NCBI GenBank assembly: GCA_910577925.1
Contig: CAJTOI010000018.1
Location: forward strand, 1 to 63,411
Reading direction: 5' to 3'
Source: an uncultured Roseburia sp.
GTDB lineage: Bacteria > Bacillota > Clostridia > Lachnospirales > Lachnospiraceae
DNA length: 63,411 nt
The notes beneath the pieces are model-generated. The model was not told the origin of the DNA. It was given only the letters and a program-made list of their open reading frames with translations, and did not search any database. Position 1 is the first letter of the stretch; each line of letters opens with the position of its first letter. Below are positions 7,143-15,122 of this stretch, piece after piece. The position numbers and the translations under genes were made by a program.

Positions 7143-8047
7143 CCGATTTTTTCCATGCTGCCGTCGTAAATCTGTATCGCGCGCCCACCGTCCTCCCGCC
7201 GCTCGATCCGCACGTAACGGCCGAAGAGCTTCCGCTCTGTTAAGCGCCGCAGGCAGGGCTTCGCGCTCAGATCACGGATATTTCCCGCATGTACGGTTCC
7301 GAGCACGCGGCACCCGGAATAGAGCGCCTGCTCCACGGCCTGAAAATCGCGCTCGTCCCCCAACTCGTCCACCGCTAAAATCTGCGGGGACATGGAGCGC
7401 AGCAGCATCAGCATCCCCTCCTTTTTCCCGCAGCCGTCTAACACATCGGTGCGGGGCCCCAGATCATTCTGCGGCATCCCGAGATGACAGGCCGCAATCT
7501 CCGAGCGCTCGTCCACCACGCAGACCTTAATCCCCGGATATTCGTCGTCTCCGCGGGAGAGCAGGCGGATGCAGTCGCGCAGCATCGTCGTCTTTCCGGC
7601 GCCCGGTTCCGACAGAAAAAGCGTATTATAAATACTGTTTCTGCTGCGCAGGTACGGCAGCGCCTTTTTTGCACAGCCCTTTCTCTCATGGGCCACACGC
7701 ACATTCAAAAAAGACACATGGCGGATTCCCGCCAGCTTTCCGTGCTCAAGTACAGTTCCGCCGGCCAGTCCCACACGATGTCCCCCCTCTATGGTGATAT
7801 AGCCCTGACGCAGCTCCTCCCGGTAGGCATACAGGGAATAATCACTGATATAGTTGAGCATTTCCGCAATATCCGTCATATGCATCCGAAAATCGGGTAC
7901 CAGATAACGGATTCCGCTGTCAAAACAGAACTCTAACGGTTGTCCGACACGGACGCGTATCTCCTCAAGCCCTTCCTGCCATGCCTCCCCCGCGAACGCT
8001 TCCCGGACGGCTGTCGGAAAAATCTTTGACAATGTAAACTGTTCCAC
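7139..8047 (-). CDS. spoIIIAA: Stage III sporulation protein AA, ATPase
   Basis: AAA/secretion-type ATPase of the SpoIIIA channel, acting at the mother-cell face of the forespore membrane. Walker A EPGAGKTT lies near residues 147-154, and a Walker B-like ILAVDELGD follows near 218-226. The 302-residue length is normal. The start is GTG at 8047, with AGGAGG about 8 bases upstream. It is the first gene of spoIIIAA-AH and follows a good sigma-E-type promoter. Confidence 0.95.
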   Translation of the reverse strand: MEQFTLSKIFPTAVREAFAGEAWQEGLEEIRVRVGQPLEFCFDSGIRYLVPDFRMHMTDIAEMLNYISDYSLYAYREELRQGYITIEGGHRVGLAGGTVLEHGKLAGIRHVSFLNVRVAHERKGCAKKALPYLRSRNSIYNTLFLSEPGAGKTTMLRDCIRLLSRGDDEYPGIKVCVVDERSEIAACHLGMPQNDLGPRTDVLDGCGKKEGMLMLLRSMSPQILAVDELGDERDFQAVEQALYSGCRVLGTVHAGNIRDLSAKPCLRRLTERKLFGRYVRIERREDGGRAIQIYDGSMEKIG

Positions 8048-8069
8048 ACCTCATCCCTCCTTACGTCTA

Positions 8070-8097
8070 ATTCTATGACTTGTCTCTGCTTTTATGA
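8070..8097 (-). promoter_or_regulatory. Sigma-E-type promoter of the spoIIIA operon
   Basis: -35-like TCATAAA (8091-8097), 13-bp spacer, -10 CATAGAAT (8070-8077). This is close to the Bacillus sigma-E consensus (KMATATT and CATACAnT). spoIIIA is a sigma-E operon in Bacillus subtilis, so placement and sequence agree. Confidence 0.65.
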
Positions 8098-8130
8098 CTG
8101 CTATTTCATCCCCCGAATGCGGACGGACAA

Positions 8131-8166
8131 AAAAGAACCGCCCGGACACGCCCGAACGGTTCTTTT
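8131..8166 (-). terminator. argS terminator
   Basis: Stem AAAAGAACCG / CGGTTCTTTT around a 16-nt GC-rich loop, followed by a T-run on the minus strand. It lies 15 bases after the argS stop and also isolates the sigma-E promoter of spoIIIA. Confidence 0.85.
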
Positions 8167-8181
8167 GGTATGATTTTATGT

Positions 8182-9969
8182 TTACATGCGTTCCGGCGCC
8201 GCAAAGCCCAGAACATCGATACAGATTTCCAAGACGGATTTCGTCAGCTCAAGTACCCGGATATAGGACTTCTGCACGGACTCGTCCTCCTCGGCCATAA
8301 TTTTGGTATCATGGTAAAAGCTGTTAAACGCATTGGCCAGATCATAGATATATGCGCAGACCTTGTGGGGCGCCGTCTCCTCGTATGCGTTCTCCATCAC
8401 CGCATTGAATTTGGCAAGCTCCAGCATAAGGTTTTTCTCGCCCGCGGAGTGAGCGGGCGCAATCCGCGTACCGGCGGCATCTCTGCCAAGCCCGCGGTAT
8501 TTGCCGAGAATCGACTTGATTCTCACAATCGTATAGAGAATATACGGACCGGTATTTCCCTCAAAGGAGGTAAAGCGGTCGATATCAAAAATGTAATCTT
8601 TGCCGGCCTGATTCGAGAGGTCGCCGTATTTGATGGCGGCAAGCGCAATCATCCGCGCCGTCTGCTTCGCCTCCTCCTCGCCGATATCGAGGCTCTCCTT
8701 TGACTTCTGATTCTCCGTTATCTTTTTTAGCATTTCCGCATTCACGCTCTCGACCAGATACTCAAGCCGCATCACGCCGCCCTCTCTCGTCTTAAACGGC
8801 TTGCCGTCCTTGCCGTTCATCGTGCCGAAGCCCAGAAACGCAAGCCCCGTATCCGCCCCGACAAGCCCCGTCTTTCTCGCGCAGCGGAACACCTGGGTAA
8901 AATACAGCTCCTGGCGCTTGTCCACCACATAGATGATTTTATCCGGCCGGTAATCCTTCATGCGCCATACAATCGTTGCGAGATCGGTCGTGTTGTAAAG
9001 CGACGCGCCGTCCGACTTTAAAATCATGCACGGCGGGATCTCCTTTGTGTCCGTATCTTCTTTCACATCCACGACAAGCGCGCCTTCGCTCACATAGGCA
9101 AACCCATCCTCTTTCATCTTCTGCACCATGGCAGGGATATAGGGCTGCGCGTCCGACTCTCCCTTCCACAGCTCAAAGGAGACGTTTAGGTTCTCGTAAT
9201 TACGCTTCAAATCCGTCACCGAGACATTTAAGATATGCGACAGCAGCGCCTGATAGCCGCGCCGCCCGTGCTGCAGCTCATAGGTCGCCTGCATCGCCGC
9301 CTCCTTGTACGCGGCATCCTCTTTTGACTTCCCGCTGGCCGTCGGATAGATCTCCTCAAGCTCCGAAATGGTAAAGGGCGCTTCCGCCGGGTACTCCCCC
9401 TCGTAGCTCTCGTCAAAATAGACAAGACCTGGCCTGCGCGCGGCAAGCTCCGTAATGATAAGCCCCATCTGAAGCCCCCAGTCGCCGAGATGCACATCCC
9501 CGATCATCGTATGTCCGACAAAACTTCCGATGCGCTTTACGCTCTCCCCGATAATCGCGGAGCGCAGATGTCCCACATGCAGCGGCTTTGCGACATTCGG
9601 TCCGCCGTAATCAATCAGAACCGTCTTCGGATGCGCTGCCTTCTCACATCCGAATCGCCCCTCGTCCGCCTGCATATCCGCCACATAGGCCGCAAGGTAC
9701 GCCTCGTCCACTTTCATATTCAAAAATCCGGGCTTTACGGATTCCACCATCGAAAAGGTAGCCGAGCCCGACAGCTTTGCCGCGACCGCGTCCGCAATCT
9801 GAAACGGCGCCGTCTTATATTCCTTTGCCGCCGCCATCGCGCCGTTGCACTGGTACTCGCACAAATCCGGACGGTTTGACAGCGTTACTTTTCCGTATTT
9901 TTCATCGTATCCGCACTCCGCGAAAGCACGCTTCACTTCCTCCGTGAGCAGCTCCAACATTTTCTTCAT
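8182..9969 (-). CDS. argS: Arginine--tRNA ligase
   Basis: Charges tRNA-Arg with arginine; class I synthetase, cytoplasmic. The N-terminal additional domain is followed by the HIGH-type signature PLHVGHLRSAIIGES. Later come KPFKTREGGVMRLEYLV (in place of a strict KMSKS, as usual for ArgS) and a C-terminal anticodon-binding domain ending in VCAYIYDLANAFNSFYHDT. The 595-residue length is normal. ATG at 9969 has AGGAGG about 8 bases upstream. A repeated palindromic element carrying promoter-like sequences lies immediately upstream. Confidence 0.97.
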   Translation of the reverse strand: MKKMLELLTEEVKRAFAECGYDEKYGKVTLSNRPDLCEYQCNGAMAAAKEYKTAPFQIADAVAAKLSGSATFSMVESVKPGFLNMKVDEAYLAAYVADMQADEGRFGCEKAAHPKTVLIDYGGPNVAKPLHVGHLRSAIIGESVKRIGSFVGHTMIGDVHLGDWGLQMGLIITELAARRPGLVYFDESYEGEYPAEAPFTISELEEIYPTASGKSKEDAAYKEAAMQATYELQHGRRGYQALLSHILNVSVTDLKRNYENLNVSFELWKGESDAQPYIPAMVQKMKEDGFAYVSEGALVVDVKEDTDTKEIPPCMILKSDGASLYNTTDLATIVWRMKDYRPDKIIYVVDKRQELYFTQVFRCARKTGLVGADTGLAFLGFGTMNGKDGKPFKTREGGVMRLEYLVESVNAEMLKKITENQKSKESLDIGEEEAKQTARMIALAAIKYGDLSNQAGKDYIFDIDRFTSFEGNTGPYILYTIVRIKSILGKYRGLGRDAAGTRIAPAHSAGEKNLMLELAKFNAVMENAYEETAPHKVCAYIYDLANAFNSFYHDTKIMAEEDESVQKSYIRVLELTKSVLEICIDVLGFAAPERM

Positions 9970-9987
9970 CCTATCTTCCTCCTGGGC

Positions 9988-10128
9988 CGCAAGAGCGGCC
10001 TATGGCCATTCGGCCGGTATAATGTCTGTCGACATTATACCATATCCGCTACGCGGACATGCTATCGCAAGAGCGGCCTATGGCCATTCGGCCGGTATAA
10101 TGTCTGTCGACATTATACCATATCCGCT
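9988..10128. repeat. Two direct copies (63 bp) of a compound palindromic element
   Basis: Copies at 9988-10050 and 10066-10128 appear identical, with a 78-bp period. Each holds GGCCTATGGCC, GGCCATTCGGCC, and a perfect inverted repeat GGTATAATGTC / GACATTATACC with a 4-nt loop. The second copy begins right after the reading frame that follows the interrupted glycosyltransferase gene. The unit looks like a small palindromic intergenic repeat (BOX/MITE-like); each copy offers an extended -10 (TGGTATAAT) on the minus strand. Confidence 0.9.
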
Positions 10129-10139
10129 CTATTTATCAA
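10112..10139 (-). promoter_or_regulatory. Candidate argS promoter inside the repeat
   Basis: -35 TTGATA (10134-10139), 16-bp spacer, -10 TATAAT (10112-10117) with a TGG extension. The -35 lies in coding-like sequence and the -10 in the repeat. The other repeat copy offers a second extended -10 at 10034-10039, but without a clear -35. Confidence 0.5.
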
Positions 10140-10263
10140 GCAGGTCTTTCTCGTCAAACTCTGCCGGCTTTTCTCTCCCCCGCGTCCGGGCCGCTTCCTG
10201 CCGTATCGCTTCGCGATGCCTTTGCGCCAGCCACTCCACCAGTTTTTCATAGCGCGCATGATC
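10129..10263 (-). pseudogene. Coding-like C-terminal extension after an in-frame TAG
   Basis: Directly after the TAG at 10264-10266 the same frame stays open for 44 codons to TAG at 10129-10131. It encodes DHARYEKLVEWLAQRHREAI, then a charged tail ending FDEKDLLDK. The amphipathic helix pattern and clean codon use look like the natural end of the PilZ-containing transferase, so the first TAG may be a nonsense mutation or a read-through site. No separate start codon with a ribosome-binding site is seen. Confidence 0.6.
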
Positions 10264-12435
10264 CTAAAAGAGCGCGGACATATCCTTCACCCGGTACAGC
10301 CAGACGCCCTGCAAAAGCTCCGTCTCATACACACAGGGGATCGTTATCCCCGCGGGCAGCCTCAGGGCAAGCTCCTTCGGGTGCTCTTCGGATACAATCG
10401 CCGCATAGCGGTAATTAAAATCGCGAAGCGTCACCTTCCCGCTTTTCGTCCCGCCGCACGCCACCTCGGTCTCCAGAAAAACCCGCGGATACCGGCGTTT
10501 CTGATAAAACGGCGCCGCCGCGCGCTTTGCCGTATTCAGTTTTAAATCCTCAAAACTCCCGCTGCCGCGCTTAATCTCCTGCGGCAGCACCGGAATCCTG
10601 TCATAGAGCATCTGCAGATAGTCGTCATAACTCTCCAGATAGTCCCAAATCCGCATCGAATAATTCCAGCAATCCCCCTGCGCGTTTATATACACGAGCC
10701 GCACAAGCATCCTGACCCGGTAAGCACCGCTGTCTAAGAGTATCTCCGCCGGCTCGTCGGGGTCAAAATACCAGGGCTTTTCAAGAAGCACCGACACGCC
10801 CGTCTCGGAGATGTCGCGGGTCACTCCCCGCACCGTGCCCCTGCCGTTCTTAAGCTCTGCCTCCACCTCCACCGCGACGCGCTCCGCCTTGCGGTACGGC
10901 ACTCTGCCGTCCACAAAAAAGAGCGCCATCACCATCAGATACAGGTTGTTGAGCAGCCAGAACAATACGACAACCGGCCCGAACGAGCCGCTGTCAAACA
11001 TCATCCACACACAGCGGCCGATCCCGACTGCGGACAGAAGAATCCATATCACAAACGGAATCGTGTATACCGGATTCTGCCCTTTTTGATTTCGCTGTTC
11101 CTCCTTCGCGGTCACCTTAAATTTTTTCAGCGTGATTCCCACGCTCTCGAGCAGCACCGGAAGCAGCATATAAGGCGCAAGCACCGTCTCGTAGATATTG
11201 GTCCACTTCGTATTGCGGATCTGATTGCTCATCAGGCGCAGGCTGATGCTGCCGGACACATACATCGGAAGCCAGAACAAAAGCACCTGCGGCAGCGTGC
11301 ACTCGAATACCATAAACCCAAACACCGCATACCGAATCGGCGACATAATGTAAATCATACGCTTTACCGGCGCATACCAGTACCAGACAGACGCCCAGTA
11401 ATTCAGCTTCTGCACCGACGACAGCTCCCTGCACCGGAAAATATGCATTTTGCGGCCCGTGGCGATCACGCCCCGCGCCCACCGGGTGCGCTGCTGTATC
11501 AGCCCCTGCAGATCGGAGGCGGACATGCCGGACGCAAGCGGCTCCGCAATTCCAAGCGTCACATACCCCGCGCGCTGAATCAGAATACCGGTCGCAAAAT
11601 CCTCGGTAATCGCCTCCGTGTAAAAGCCGCCGACCGCTTCTAATGCCTCCCGCCTCAGCACCGTATTCGATCCGCCGTATATCACGCTGTTCGTGCGCGT
11701 TCTGGAAACCTGGATATCCCGGTAAAAATAATCCTGTTCATTCGGAATCCGCTCCTCCGAAAACAGATTAAACTGAAACAGATCCGGGGTGTAAAAGCAC
11801 TGCGGACTCTGCAGAAAACCGAGCTCAATCCTTGGCTCCGTTCTCTGCCCGCTGTTTCTTTTGTCCGCGTCCGCAAAATACGGAATCGTCTTGAGCAGAA
11901 AATCACTCTTCGGAATCATATCCGCATCAAAGGTCACGATAAGCGGCGAGGAGGAATGCGCCAGCGCATGATTCAGATTGCCGGCCTTTGCCCCCTTATG
12001 ATCCGGCCTGTCCAGGTAGCAGACTCCCATCTGCTCCGCCAGTCTGCGCATCTCTGGCCTCCGGTTGTCGTCGCACAGATAGATATGCACCTTTCGTCTG
12101 TCCGGATAGCGCATATGCTTACAGCCGTTGAGCGTCTTATACAAAAGCTTCGGCTCCTCGCTGTAGGTCGGAATAAAAACGTCCACATCCGGGTACTCCG
12201 ATTCGTCGATTTCCGGAAGCGGATAGGTCCTGGCCGAAAACAGATTTGCATAGTGAATGACGGCCTCCGCCATGCCGAGCGTCTCCACCGCAAAAAGCAG
12301 AAGACCGGCCGTCACGGAAACCGCCCCGTGCCCAAACGGTATCGTAAAAAAAATCCGCCAAGTCAGATAAGTAACCGCGCAGAACATATAGATCAGAAAC
12401 CACAGTTTTTCCCGCCTCTTTCTCAGGAATTTCAT
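10264..12435 (-). CDS. Cellulose-synthase-like glycosyltransferase (GT2) with PilZ domains
   Basis: Membrane processive glycosyltransferase, probably polymerising an exopolysaccharide under c-di-GMP control. Two N-terminal helices lead into the GT2 core: CDDN near 121, the TFDADM DxD near 170, TED at 277-279 and the product-binding QRTRW at 315-319. More helices follow, then a PilZ-like region (TVRGVTRDISETGVSVLL) near 540 and a second degenerate one (QKRRYPRVFLETEV) near 650. The length is 723 residues to an in-frame TAG, after which the frame continues for 44 codons. It overlaps the upstream DHHW gene by 4 bases and is the last gene of the operon. The polymer could be cellulose-like or another beta-glycan. 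Confidence 0.85.
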   Translation of the reverse strand: MKFLRKRREKLWFLIYMFCAVTYLTWRIFFTIPFGHGAVSVTAGLLLFAVETLGMAEAVIHYANLFSARTYPLPEIDESEYPDVDVFIPTYSEEPKLLYKTLNGCKHMRYPDRRKVHIYLCDDNRRPEMRRLAEQMGVCYLDRPDHKGAKAGNLNHALAHSSSPLIVTFDADMIPKSDFLLKTIPYFADADKRNSGQRTEPRIELGFLQSPQCFYTPDLFQFNLFSEERIPNEQDYFYRDIQVSRTRTNSVIYGGSNTVLRREALEAVGGFYTEAITEDFATGILIQRAGYVTLGIAEPLASGMSASDLQGLIQQRTRWARGVIATGRKMHIFRCRELSSVQKLNYWASVWYWYAPVKRMIYIMSPIRYAVFGFMVFECTLPQVLLFWLPMYVSGSISLRLMSNQIRNTKWTNIYETVLAPYMLLPVLLESVGITLKKFKVTAKEEQRNQKGQNPVYTIPFVIWILLSAVGIGRCVWMMFDSGSFGPVVVLFWLLNNLYLMVMALFFVDGRVPYRKAERVAVEVEAELKNGRGTVRGVTRDISETGVSVLLEKPWYFDPDEPAEILLDSGAYRVRMLVRLVYINAQGDCWNYSMRIWDYLESYDDYLQMLYDRIPVLPQEIKRGSGSFEDLKLNTAKRAAAPFYQKRRYPRVFLETEVACGGTKSGKVTLRDFNYRYAAIVSEEHPKELALRLPAGITIPCVYETELLQGVWLYRVKDMSALF

Positions 12436-13649
12436 TCCCCCGTCCCCTCCTGCTCCTCAAAAAAAGAAAACGCCTCCTCGCTGATATTATACGGATAGAC
12501 CTCCATGATCAGGTAGTCGAATTCGTTCTCTCTGACATACCGCTCAATATCCAGCTCCTCCTGCTCCTCAAGCGACCAGATTGCATCGATCTGTCCGCAC
12601 ATCGGCATCAGAAACGCCATGACCGGAGAAAAATACGAATCGCGGATCAGAAACATTTTACAGCCGTTCGGATTCTCCTCATTCACGATTTTCTCATAGA
12701 CGCGCAGTCCGTTTAAATACAGCGAATACTGGGAATCCGAGTAGAGATCCTCCCGCTCCGTGAGCACACGGTCGTCCATCAGAACTTCCGCAAAGCTCCC
12801 GGTCCGTCTGACGGTCTTTCCGTCCTCCGTCATATACTCCCTTGTATATTTTCCGGCAAATTTCGGCCGCAGCGCGGTAAAATTCTCGGCGTCTGCAAAG
12901 CCGATGCCCGTTTTCCGGCCCATCGAACCGAGCATTCCTCCCTCGTAGGTCTCGCTCGTGTAGGCAGAGCCGTCCGTATAGTAACCCTCCGGATCCAAAT
13001 CCTGCCCGAAGCGCTCCCCGATCTGTTCCACAAGCACGGCCGCGGCATAAAACGCCGCCGGTATCGTCCAGTGATGGTCCGTTCGGAAAAAAGTCTCCTC
13101 ATAAGGCAGCGCCGCATTCGGCATATACCGCCGCAAATCCAGCGTCTCGACTCCCAGCCGGTTCAGATAAAATATCAGCTCATCGACGATAGAACCGGGG
13201 TCATTGACCGGCATTCCGGTTATAAACTCTGTCTCGTCTGCATCGTACTTTGCCGGAGGAACGACAAAAAGCACCTTCGTTCCCGCCGCCTTCACATAAT
13301 CCTGCATGCGTTTTACCCGCAGCGCACAGGCGAACAGATCCGTATCCTCCTCCCGGAAAAAAGATGCGTAGTGCAGAAATCCTTTTTCGTCTCTGATATA
13401 GCTGAAATTGTTGCACTCCCGTTTGCCCAGAATCCGCTGCGCATACCCGTAAGTCTCTATAAAATCCATTCGGCCGTACAGATTTTCCTCGATCACCGCC
13501 GTAAGCCCCGAAATGTCCGGTTCCTCCTCTGCCAGATATGCCGCAAGCGCCTGTCTGCCGTGACAGACATTCACCGCCGAAAACGCGCATACAACCGCAA
13601 GAAAGACAACCGCAAAAATTCTTTTTTTCCGAAAATAGTTCCGGCGCAT
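12432..13649 (-). CDS. DHHW-type AlgJ/AlgX-like protein
   Basis: Start ATG at 13649 (MRRNYFRKKRIF), chosen because GGAGGG lies close upstream; 405 residues. One N-terminal membrane helix (IFAVVFLAVVCAFSAV) is followed by an SGNH-hydrolase-like extracellular domain. That domain has FFRTDHHWTIPAAF near residue 210 and FLIRDSYFSPVMAFL further on. DHHW proteins act with MBOAT acyltransferases to O-acetylate extracellular polysaccharides. Here the gene lies 43 bases downstream of an MBOAT gene, which supports that pairing. The acceptor polymer is presumably the product of the downstream glycosyltransferase. Confidence 0.85.
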   Translation of the reverse strand: MRRNYFRKKRIFAVVFLAVVCAFSAVNVCHGRQALAAYLAEEEPDISGLTAVIEENLYGRMDFIETYGYAQRILGKRECNNFSYIRDEKGFLHYASFFREEDTDLFACALRVKRMQDYVKAAGTKVLFVVPPAKYDADETEFITGMPVNDPGSIVDELIFYLNRLGVETLDLRRYMPNAALPYEETFFRTDHHWTIPAAFYAAAVLVEQIGERFGQDLDPEGYYTDGSAYTSETYEGGMLGSMGRKTGIGFADAENFTALRPKFAGKYTREYMTEDGKTVRRTGSFAEVLMDDRVLTEREDLYSDSQYSLYLNGLRVYEKIVNEENPNGCKMFLIRDSYFSPVMAFLMPMCGQIDAIWSLEEQEELDIERYVRENEFDYLIMEVYPYNISEEAFSFFEEQEGTGE

Positions 13650-13692
13650 GCCATCCCTCCTCGTATAATAAGTTTGTAAGCAAGATGTATTG

Positions 13693-15120
13693 CTAGAAAT
13701 TAAAATAGATAAACGGATTGTAAGTCCCGCTGGCCAGATAGGACACCGACATGAGCAAAACAAGCAGCATCCCGACGGGATATGCCGCCGTGCCTATCTT
13801 ATGTGCCGCCGAATCCGGATTTTTATAAAACCACGCATTGACAGTTCTCGCAAGCGGCATCGAAAATACGATTCCCGCAGCAAAAAACACCCAGTTTTCC
13901 CGCAGCAGGAGCACCGCAAGGTCACTGTAAAAACCGTTGTTGTTCATTCCCAGCATATTCAGAAAAAAGCGCCCCGCCTGGTACAGATCATCCGCCCGAA
14001 ATACCACCCACGCCGCATTTACAACCACAAGCGTATAGACATGACGCACAAATTTACTTCTGCCCCGCTTCGGGTATTCAAAAAACCGCTCCGCAAGCTG
14101 AACCGCAAAATAAAAAAACCCCCAGAAAAGAAATGTCCAGTTTGCCCTGTGCCAGATTCCCGTAAGAAGCCACACCAGAAACATATTCCGCACCATATCG
14201 TCCTGATTTTGGACTCTGCTGCCTCCTAGCGGGAAATACACATATTCCCGGAACCAGTCGGTCAGGGAAATATGCCACCGCTTCCAGAAATCCGACACCG
14301 ACTCCGCGATATAGGGATAATTAAAATTTTCGCCGAACCGGAACCCAAAGCAGAGGCCGAGGCCGATCGCCATATCGGAGTACGCCGAAAAATCAAAGTA
14401 GATCTGCAGCGTGTAGGCGATACTTCCAAGCCACGCGAGCATCGCGGGCACCGGCATCCGGTCAGTCCCCACGGCCGACCACGCAAACACATGGTCCGCA
14501 ACCGCCGCAAAACAGTTTGAGAGCAGCACCTTTTTCCCGAGGCCCGCCGTAAAGCGGCAGAGGCCCGCCGCAACCCCGTCAAAGGAACTGACCCTGTTTC
14601 GGATCTGCTGCGCAGCCGTGCTGTACTGGATAATCGGCCCCGCGACCAGCTGCGGGAAAAACGCGATATAAAGCCCCACATAAAACGGATTTTCCGCCCG
14701 AACCGTCCCCCTGTACACATCCGCCACATAGGAGAGCGCCTGAAACGTGTAAAAAGAGATCCCGATGGGAAGCGGCAGAGACACCGTCCCCGCCGCACTC
14801 CCGAAAACCGGCCCGAACACCCCGCGCACAAATCCAAGGTATTTAAACACAAACAAAACGCCGACATTCAGCACAATTGCCACGAGCAGCAACCCCTTTT
14901 TCCGTCTCGCGCACCGTTCCACCCCGTACCCCAGAAGGGAATTGACAAGGATGGAACCGAGCATCAAACTCATGTACACCGGTTCGCCCCACGCATAAAA
15001 CACAAGGCTTGCAAACAGCAGCCAGACATTCTGCAGCATCCGCGAAAAAAACAGCAGATAATAGATCAAAAAAACCGCCGGGAAAAACCAGAACAAAAAT
15101 ACCACACTCGAAAACAGCAT
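13693..15120 (-). CDS. MBOAT family O-acyltransferase (AlgI/DltB-like)
   Basis: Polytopic membrane acyltransferase, 475 residues with 10 or more hydrophobic helices. It carries the family landmarks GISFYTFQALSYVADVYRG, FFPQLVAGPIIQY, YFDFSAYSDMAIGLG and the catalytic-His segment FLVWLLTGIWHRANWTF. It moves acyl (usually acetyl) groups across the membrane to an exported polymer, working with the adjacent DHHW protein. It lies 2 bases after the CotH gene, in the same operon. Confidence 0.92.
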   Translation of the reverse strand: MLFSSVVFLFWFFPAVFLIYYLLFFSRMLQNVWLLFASLVFYAWGEPVYMSLMLGSILVNSLLGYGVERCARRKKGLLLVAIVLNVGVLFVFKYLGFVRGVFGPVFGSAAGTVSLPLPIGISFYTFQALSYVADVYRGTVRAENPFYVGLYIAFFPQLVAGPIIQYSTAAQQIRNRVSSFDGVAAGLCRFTAGLGKKVLLSNCFAAVADHVFAWSAVGTDRMPVPAMLAWLGSIAYTLQIYFDFSAYSDMAIGLGLCFGFRFGENFNYPYIAESVSDFWKRWHISLTDWFREYVYFPLGGSRVQNQDDMVRNMFLVWLLTGIWHRANWTFLFWGFFYFAVQLAERFFEYPKRGRSKFVRHVYTLVVVNAAWVVFRADDLYQAGRFFLNMLGMNNNGFYSDLAVLLLRENWVFFAAGIVFSMPLARTVNAWFYKNPDSAAHKIGTAAYPVGMLLVLLMSVSYLASGTYNPFIYFNF

Positions 15121-15122
15121 CC

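Noticed and set aside
9988..10128. Possible CRISPR array
   Set aside because: Only two copies with a 15-bp gap and internal palindromes; no spacers of normal size and no cas genes.
9845..10252. Plus-strand frame with repeated GHSAGIMSVDIIPYPL blocks
   Set aside because: It arises only because the 63-bp palindromic repeat is open in this frame; it runs antisense to argS and has no ribosome-binding site.
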